From positions 1 to 40,343 of the IMG/VR virus record IMGVR_UViG_3300022752_000156: a DNA stretch of 40,343 nucleotides. One strand, given 5' to 3'. A program made the position numbers and the translations under genes. This document shows positions 37,653-40,343 of the stretch, one piece after another. The notes beneath the pieces are model-generated. The model worked only from the letters and a program-made list of their open reading frames with translations, was not told the origin of the DNA and did not search any database. The DNA comes from a virus. Numbering within the stretch: position 1 is the first letter of the stretch; every line of letters begins with the position of its first letter.

Positions 37653-37706
37653 CTTATAACAGAAGGGACCCCGCTTCTGTAAGTGCTTGATAGTAAAAGA
37701 CTTAGG
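37633..37706. repeat. Paired palindromes with G-rich core (E10)
   Basis: Palindromes lie at 37633-37660 and 37679-37706, core CAGAAGGGACCCCGCTTCTG, itself a dyad. The left copy encodes the end of the 44-aa protein, and the right copy touches the 3-prime end of tRNA-Glu. Confidence 0.75.
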
Positions 37707-37774
37707 GCTAAACGGATTCGAACCGATACACCCTCATTGAAAGCGAGGAGTCCTAACCATTAGACGATAGCCCC
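37703..37774 (-). tRNA. tRNA-Glu (UUC)
   Basis: Acceptor GGGGCTA pairs with TAGCCCT (one G-U). Anticodon loop CTTTCAA gives UUC, stem CCTCG/TGAGG, T-loop TTCGAAT with one T-T mismatch in the T-stem. No CCA encoded. The 3-prime end touches palindrome E10. Confidence 0.85.
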
Positions 37775-37831
37775 AATATGTAGTATTATTATATTAGGTA
37801 TTTAGCTATTTAGCAATTATTATTTGCTATT

Positions 37832-37840
37832 TTGTGTAAT
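37832..37840 (+). promoter_or_regulatory. Late-type element TTGTGTAAT (plus strand)
   Basis: The motif lies 18 bases before the ATG at 37859. It is the only well-placed late-type site in the right-hand block. Confidence 0.4.
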
Positions 37841-37858
37841 CTACTTTAGAATTTAGAG

Positions 37859-38044
37859 ATGAAACAAAAAGCCAGTGGTATATTAGAGAACTCTGCATTA
37901 TATAAAGAATTTCTCCGTGAGCGCGAGGAGATATTAAAACACAAATGGATTGAAAGTGAAAAAGCTGGTAAGGATGTTGGTTTTGAGTGGGCTTTGCTTG
38001 ATTGGAACTTCCACCACAGAATTAATTGGAAGCAAAATAAATAA
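37859..38044 (+). CDS. Small conserved-looking protein (61 aa)
   Basis: MKQKASGILENSALYKEFLR EREEILKHKW is followed by IESEKAGKDVGFEWALLDWN and FHHRINW. The block HKWxxSEKAGxDVGFExALxDW recurs at the end of bacterial proteins and as short phage proteins; the function is unknown to me. It ends 1 base before tRNA-Tyr. A late-type element upstream suggests late expression, unlike its neighbours. Confidence 0.6.
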   Translation: MKQKASGILENSALYKEFLREREEILKHKWIESEKAGKDVGFEWALLDWNFHHRINWKQNK

Positions 38045-38127
38045 TGGGCAGAAGTGGATTCGAACCACTGAAGGCGTAAGCCAAGAGATTTACAGTCTCC
38101 CCCGTTTGGCCACTTCGGTATCTGCCC
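38045..38127 (-). tRNA. tRNA-Tyr (GUA)
   Basis: Class II tRNA. Acceptor GGGCAGA pairs with TCTGCCC, discriminator A. Anticodon loop CTGTAAA reads GUA, with a long variable arm (TTGGCTTACGCC) and T-loop TTCGAAT. It is 8 bases downstream of the structured RNA and probably in one transcript with it. Confidence 0.92.
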
Positions 38128-38135
38128 AAAAATTT

Positions 38136-38287
38136 AGTTCTTCCGCTCTCCTTGATTAGATGTTCTAGAAACATCAGAGAAATATACCCACCTTTAAAGT
38201 GCCTCAGACTCTGGGCGTTGGGGCTTCAAGCGCTATTTATCCGATAGCTCGTCTGTGGTTAGTCTGACCACGCTTGCGGAAAGAACT
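38136..38287 (-). ncRNA. Structured RNA with pseudoknot (152 nt), unknown class
   Basis: Read on minus. The ends pair: AGTTCTTTCCGC with GCGGAAGAACT (11 bp, one bulge). Inside, CAAGC/GCTTG encloses two hairpins with 7-base loops, GTGG-tCAGACTa-CCAC and GCTAT-CGGATAA-ATAGC. The loop UCAGACU is perfectly complementary to AGUCUGA 40 bases downstream (7-bp pseudoknot). Near the 3-prime end GATGTT-TCTAG-AACATC forms another hairpin. A matching promoter (38294-38321) puts +1 on the first base of the closing stem. No reading frame of note. It is not tmRNA, RNase P or 6S by any sequence mark I can see. Confidence 0.65.
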
Positions 38288-38293
38288 ATAATT

Positions 38294-38321
38294 ATCTTAA
38301 CATAATTTTGTTTTAGTGCAA
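38294..38321 (-). promoter_or_regulatory. Early sigma70 promoter of the structured RNA
   Basis: On minus: TTGCAC, 16-base spacer, extended -10 TGTTAAGAT; the seventh base after the -10 is 38287, the first base of the closing stem. Confidence 0.65.
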
Positions 38322-38325
38322 TAAA

Positions 38326-38354
38326 AAAGGCGAGATTTTTTAGGTCTCGCCCTT
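38326..38354 (-). terminator. Intrinsic terminator of the 86-aa gene
   Basis: On minus: AAAGGCGAGA, 9-base loop, TCTCGCCTTT, followed by a T-run (TTTTTTAT). A strong rho-independent form, just upstream of the structured-RNA promoter. Confidence 0.8.
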
Positions 38355-38376
38355 TCTATAAATAATCTCTCTGTTA

Positions 38377-38637
38377 TTAAACTGGCGAGAGACCTCCAGA
38401 AATCCGATCATAACGGAACTGGCGATGGCCGAATCCGTCACGACCAGAGAAGCACCAAGAAATGAAAAGTTTGTTTCCAGCCTTGGAGACATAATGGGTA
38501 GTAGGAACGCCAACGATGTAAGTATAAGTCTCGGTTCCATTGTAAGGCTTATAGTTGATGATATACCGCTGTCCTAAAATAAAATAGAACAGACCCTTAA
38601 TCATCTCCCACAGGGTGATGTTGTTTTGTTTCTTCAT
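38377..38637 (-). CDS. Small WYL-like protein (86 aa)
   Basis: After a short hydrophobic N-terminus (ITLWEMIKGLFYFILG) come IINYKPYNGTETYTYIVGVP, NKLFISWCFSG and HRQFRYDRISGG. The order of a Y.P.NG strand, a hydrophobic core strand and a final RxFRxDRI is that of WYL domains, which sense ligands and regulate transcription or defence. It is shorter than a full domain and has no DNA-binding part. The start is set by the promoter 6 bases upstream; the gene ends in an intrinsic terminator, so it is a monocistronic cassette. Confidence 0.6.
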   Translation of the reverse strand: MKKQNNITLWEMIKGLFYFILGQRYIINYKPYNGTETYTYIVGVPTTHYVSKAGNKLFISWCFSGRDGFGHRQFRYDRISGGLSPV

Positions 38638-38643
38638 TTAATA

Positions 38644-38671
38644 ATCATACCATAATTTGTTTTCTCTGCAA
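38644..38671 (-). promoter_or_regulatory. Early sigma70 promoter, leaderless start
   Basis: On minus: TTGCAG, 16-base spacer, extended -10 TGGTATGAT; 6 bases then ATG at 38637. Confidence 0.7.
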
Positions 38672-38677
38672 GAAAAG

Positions 38678-38752
38678 AATCTCGTTGTCCATCAACAACT
38701 TACGCAGCGAAAGTCCCCGCCGATGTAACTACTTGATAATCAAAGACTTACA
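38678..38752. repeat. Paired palindromes with G/C-rich core (E11)
   Basis: Palindromes lie at 38678-38704 and 38724-38752, core CAGCGAAAGTCCCCGCCGA. The left copy faces the 38637 promoter, 6 bases from its -35; the right copy follows the 53-aa gene. Confidence 0.75.
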
Positions 38753-38761
38753 AAAGCTAAA

Positions 38762-38923
38762 TTATTCTTCTGATTCTTTCCAATTGGGATGCGCTTTAGC
38801 CCACTTAACGAAAACAACTTCCAGTTCTGCCAAGTACTTATCTATTTGTGAAATTAGTTTAGGATCCTCATCTTTGAGAACTCTCTTCTCTAAAATTTTA
38901 CTGATCCTATTTTCATGTTTCAT
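38762..38923 (-). CDS. Small helical early protein (53 aa)
   Basis: MKHENRISKILEKRVLKDED PKLISQIDKYLAELEVVFVK WAKAHPNWKESEE: two charged helices, soluble. The promoter has TG before the -10 and 7 bases to the ATG, again implying no leader. No family recognised. Confidence 0.6.
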   Translation of the reverse strand: MKHENRISKILEKRVLKDEDPKLISQIDKYLAELEVVFVKWAKAHPNWKESEE

Positions 38924-38930
38924 ATATATG

Positions 38931-38959
38931 ATTTTACAGTGCTATGAGAAATATTTCAA
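38931..38959 (-). promoter_or_regulatory. Early sigma70 promoter
   Basis: On minus: TTGAAA, 17-base spacer ending TG, -10 TAAAAT; 7 bases then ATG at 38923. Confidence 0.5.
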
Positions 38960-38994
38960 TTATTATTTTCTATTTGAATGATTTTTAGGAAAAA

Positions 38995-39108
38995 TTATTT
39001 TAAATGTGTAATTAATATTTTCGCTAGCTCTATCATTACTCCCCAAGATATACTCCCACAAATCATAATAAGAAAAATCCACCAAAAATTTCTTTCATAC
39101 CATCTCAC
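38995..39108 (-). CDS. Possible 37-aa membrane microprotein (GTG start)
   Basis: Encodes (V)RWYERNFWWIFLIMICGS ISWGVMIELAKIL..., with one hydrophobic helix at about residues 8-26 and Trp-rich ends. TG-TAAAGT lies 6 bases before the GTG, like neighbouring -10 boxes, but no good -35 is seen. Frame integrity and composition support it; otherwise uncertain. It fills the gap between the 53-aa gene and tRNA-Arg. Confidence 0.4.
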   Translation of the reverse strand: MRWYERNFWWIFLIMICGSISWGVMIELAKILITHLK

Positions 39109-39150
39109 ATAAAGACTTTACATAAGAAAAAATCTTTTGGGAAAAATTCT

Positions 39151-39224
39151 CGCTTTCAGCAGGGATCGAACCTGCAACCTACGGATTAGAAATCCGTTGC
39201 TCTATCCAATTGAGCTATGAAAGC
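39151..39224 (-). tRNA. tRNA-Arg (UCU)
   Basis: Acceptor GCTTTCA pairs with TGAAAGC, discriminator G. D-stem GCTC/GAGC, anticodon stem ACGGA/TCCGT with loop TTTCTAA (UCU), T-stem GCAGG/CCTGC. It decodes AGA, common in the AT-rich late genes. No CCA encoded. Confidence 0.92.
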
Positions 39225-39229
39225 GATGG

Positions 39230-39302
39230 TCGCCTAGGTCAGACTCGAACTGACACTATAACGATTTTAAGTCGTTTGCCTCTGCCATTGGGCTACTAGG
39301 CG
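39230..39302 (-). tRNA. tRNA with UAA anticodon (Leu by codon), short variable loop
   Basis: Acceptor CGCCTAG pairs with CTAGGCG, discriminator A. Anticodon stem AACGA/TCGTT with loop CTTAAAA gives UAA, decoding UUA. T-stem GTCAG/CTGAC. The variable loop is only ATAGT (5 bases), so this is class I, whereas bacterial tRNA-Leu is class II. Its aminoacylation identity is therefore uncertain. Confidence 0.8.
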
Positions 39303-39309
39303 GATTGTT

Positions 39310-39705
39310 TTAGCTGTCGTTATCTAACTTTTCAGCCGAAACTTGTCCGAGAGAATAAGTATGTTCTACTTGTTCTGTGCGAACAAAGAAATCCGTAGGA
39401 ATCTTGCTGATCGTATTCTTCACACGATTCAATACAACTTCTTTTAGTCCACCTTTAGAGCCACGAAACTTTTTGCCAAGTTTATCGCTCATACTATTCA
39501 TAACATACTTAAACATACAACGCTCTAACTTTTCCATAGTAATCCAGAAATAAGCGAAATCCCTAGACATCCATTTGAGTTTTCCATTTGTTCCACCCCA
39601 ATTATAGACTCTGTTGTGAAATTGCTCGATACGATCTTTGGAACCTTTAATTCCAATAACCCAATGAGCCCCAAGGTTTTGTTTATATAATTTGATATGT
39701 TTCAT
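39310..39705 (-). CDS. Paralogous early protein family, copy C (131 aa)
   Basis: MKHIKLYKQNLGAHWVIGIK, with the family block FHNRVYNWGGTNGKLKWMSR DFAYFWITMEK at about 29-60 and C-terminal LGQVSAEKLDNDS matching copy A (LGSITAEKPSDY). It is the most diverged of three copies and retains the GGTN-KL core. The promoter (TTGACA, 16 bases, TGTTAAACT) lies 7 bases before the ATG. It lies between tRNA-Leu-like and tRNA-Lys genes. Function unknown. Confidence 0.7.
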   Translation of the reverse strand: MKHIKLYKQNLGAHWVIGIKGSKDRIEQFHNRVYNWGGTNGKLKWMSRDFAYFWITMEKLERCMFKYVMNSMSDKLGKKFRGSKGGLKEVVLNRVKNTISKIPTDFFVRTEQVEHTYSLGQVSAEKLDNDS

Positions 39706-39712
39706 TGTTTTT

Positions 39713-39740
39713 AGTTTAACAGGTTTTGTTTTTTTGTCAA
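39713..39740 (-). promoter_or_regulatory. Early sigma70 promoter, leaderless start
   Basis: On minus: TTGACA, 16-base spacer, extended -10 TGTTAAACT; 7 bases then ATG at 39705. Confidence 0.7.
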
Positions 39741-39760
39741 GGGTTTTTGTAAACTTTTTT

Positions 39761-39832
39761 TGGATCGCGTAGGACTCGAACCTACAACCAATTGGTTAAA
39801 AGCCAACTGCTCTACCATTGAGCTAGCGATCC
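39761..39832 (-). tRNA. tRNA-Lys (UUU)
   Basis: Acceptor GGATCGC pairs with GCGATCC, discriminator A. D-stem GCTC/GAGC, anticodon loop CTTTTAA (UUU) on stem GTTGG/CCAAT, T-stem GTAGG/CCTAC. It fits the Lys-AAA-rich gene content. No CCA encoded. Confidence 0.92.
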
Positions 39833-39840
39833 GAAAGTCT

Positions 39841-39913
39841 TGGGCCTGATAGGATTTGAACCTATAACCAAAGGATTATGAGTCCTCTGCTCTAACCGTT
39901 GAGCTACAAGCCC
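39841..39913 (-). tRNA. tRNA with CAU anticodon (Met or Ile2)
   Basis: Acceptor GGGCTTG pairs with CAGGCCC (one G-U), discriminator A. Anticodon stem GAGGA/TCCTT, loop CTCATAA (CAU). T-loop TTCAAAT. GGTTAGAGCAG and CTCATAATC are compatible with tRNA-Ile2, whose C34 is modified by TilS to read AUA, and also with elongator Met; I cannot decide. No initiator features (the 1-72 pair is intact). Confidence 0.85.
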
Positions 39914-39919
39914 AATAAA

Positions 39920-40150
39920 TTAAGCCGCTGAAATCTCCGTTGGAAATTCGCTAGGCTCTGGAACGAGCTTGAACGCCACATTAAAAGCCTTGCTAATTCT
40001 ATAAAGATCCTGCAAGCTGTATGTGTTCTGTTTGGTTGCTTCACGGATTCGAGCATCCATAATGTAAGCCCTACGCTCACCAAAGATCACTCTGGTATAG
40101 TAAGGAGTCCACTTGGGAGCTTCCCAGTTTGAGGTGTTGTTGTTTGTCAT
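39920..40150 (-). CDS. XRE-like small regulator (76 aa)
   Basis: Start set at 40150 (MTNNNTSNWEAPKWTPYYTR) because the -10 TATATT lies exactly 6 bases upstream; an earlier ATG at 40165 falls inside the promoter. Residues about 36-66 (RIREATKQNTYSLQDLYRIS KAFNVAFKLVPEP) resemble the second half of an XRE helix-turn-helix, as in HigA-type antitoxins (LxDLxRIxKAxxVxxxLVP). A good candidate for a binding protein of the early-region palindromes, which is a guess. It lies between two tRNA genes. Confidence 0.55.
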   Translation of the reverse strand: MTNNNTSNWEAPKWTPYYTRVIFGERRAYIMDARIREATKQNTYSLQDLYRISKAFNVAFKLVPEPSEFPTEISAA

Positions 40151-40156
40151 AGGTTT

Positions 40157-40184
40157 AATATACAATAGTTTCTTAAATAGTCAA
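40157..40184 (-). promoter_or_regulatory. Early sigma70 promoter, leaderless start
   Basis: On minus: TTGACT, 16-base spacer, -10 TATATT; 6 bases then ATG at 40150. TG is adjacent to the -10 rather than one base away. Confidence 0.65.
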
Positions 40185-40192
40185 TAAAAATA

Positions 40193-40219
40193 ATTGGTTG
40201 AATATCAAAGGTTTAGATA
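40193..40219. repeat. Degenerate early-region palindrome (E12)
   Basis: TTGGTTGAATATCAAAGGTT, a weak single copy of the dyad, lying upstream (minus strand) of the 40150 promoter as in other cassettes. Confidence 0.45.
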
Positions 40220-40231
40220 TAATAAGATTGG

Positions 40232-40322
40232 TACGAGGGGAAGGATTCGAACCTTCATTTTGCCCCAATCTAGAGCGACTACCTTATAAGGGTAGGGTCT
40301 TAACCAGTTAGACGACCCTCGC
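40232..40322 (-). tRNA. Class II tRNA with UAU anticodon (Ile by codon)
   Basis: Acceptor GCGAGGG pairs with CCCTCGT (G1-U72), discriminator A. D-stem GTCT/AGAC, anticodon stem CTACC/GGTAG with loop CTTATAA (UAU, reads AUA). The variable arm is about 22 bases with GCTC/GGGC stem, T-stem GAAGG/CCTTC. A long arm is a mark of Leu, Ser or Tyr tRNAs, not Ile, so the charged amino acid is uncertain. Confidence 0.8.
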
Positions 40323-40343
40323 AACGCCAGCTCCGTAGCTAGT

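Noticed and set aside
38136-38287. tmRNA, RNase P RNA, 6S RNA or hammerhead ribozyme
   Set aside because: No tRNA-like ends or tag frame, no conserved RNase P core words, no 6S central bubble layout. CTGATG is present but the rest of the hammerhead core (CTGATGA, GAAA) is not.
30522-38752. CRISPR-like array from the repeated palindromes
   Set aside because: Copies are kilobases apart, imperfect, separated by genes and have no regular unique spacers or cas genes.
30522-38752. Palindromes as classical intrinsic terminators
   Set aside because: The dyads could fold, but they are followed by G/C-rich cores rather than T-runs. The one convincing intrinsic terminator (38326-38354) is unrelated.
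39004-39011. GTGTAAT on the plus strand
   Set aside because: No reading frame follows on that strand; it lies inside the minus-strand microprotein frame.

Overview
The window is a segment of a tailed-phage genome (Caudoviricetes). It carries a large terminase, a portal protein, a set of tail-fibre proteins, PhoH, a phage-type sigma factor, a small heat-shock protein and seven tRNA genes. The host is probably a Gram-negative bacterium of the Verrucomicrobiota/Planctomycetota type. This is inferred from a PEP-CTERM protein and an autotransporter-associated beta-strand-repeat protein of the style common in those phyla, plus lipobox lipoproteins that imply an outer membrane. No major capsid, tail sheath or replication genes are present, so this is part of a larger genome.

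Left part (1-30,200): AT-rich and almost wholly on the minus strand. From right to left it holds two papain/transglutaminase-like proteins and a coiled-coil membrane protein; a conserved phage protein with a HiPIP-like partner; PhoH; virion beta-proteins; a cassette of secreted proteins (papain-like, beta-strand-repeat, PEP-CTERM); a three-domain SGNH plus GH16 depolymerase; Hsp20; a packaging/transcription operon (zinc ribbon, sigma factor, putative small terminase, ERCC4 nuclease, large terminase); portal; five to seven tail-fibre or virion genes; and a holin/lipoprotein lysis end. Seventeen sites of the form AAGTGTAAT lie immediately upstream of start codons on either strand. I propose they are the late promoters read with the phage sigma factor. 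The operon encoding that factor has a normal sigma70-type promoter.

Middle (30,200-30,600): a strand-switch region of AT-rich, G-tract-studded noncoding DNA.

Right part (30,600-40,343): a mosaic of many tiny early genes on both strands, richer in GC up to about 36.4 kb. It includes a SleB-type wall hydrolase, DUF3846, GP88, ArdC antirestriction, WYL-like and XRE-like proteins, and three paralogues of an unknown family. Transcription units are separated by paired imperfect palindromes flanking a G/C-rich core. Next to these lie sigma70 promoters with an almost invariant 16-bp spacer and extended -10. In nine of them exactly 6 or 7 bases separate the -10 from the ATG, implying leaderless mRNAs. 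A 152-nt structured RNA with a 7-bp pseudoknot has the same promoter type upstream of tRNA-Tyr. Two tRNAs have variable-arm classes that do not fit their anticodons.

Working model: host polymerase reads the right-hand cassettes and the sigma operon early; the phage sigma factor then switches on the left-hand AAGTGTAAT units for virion assembly, envelope-targeted proteins and lysis.
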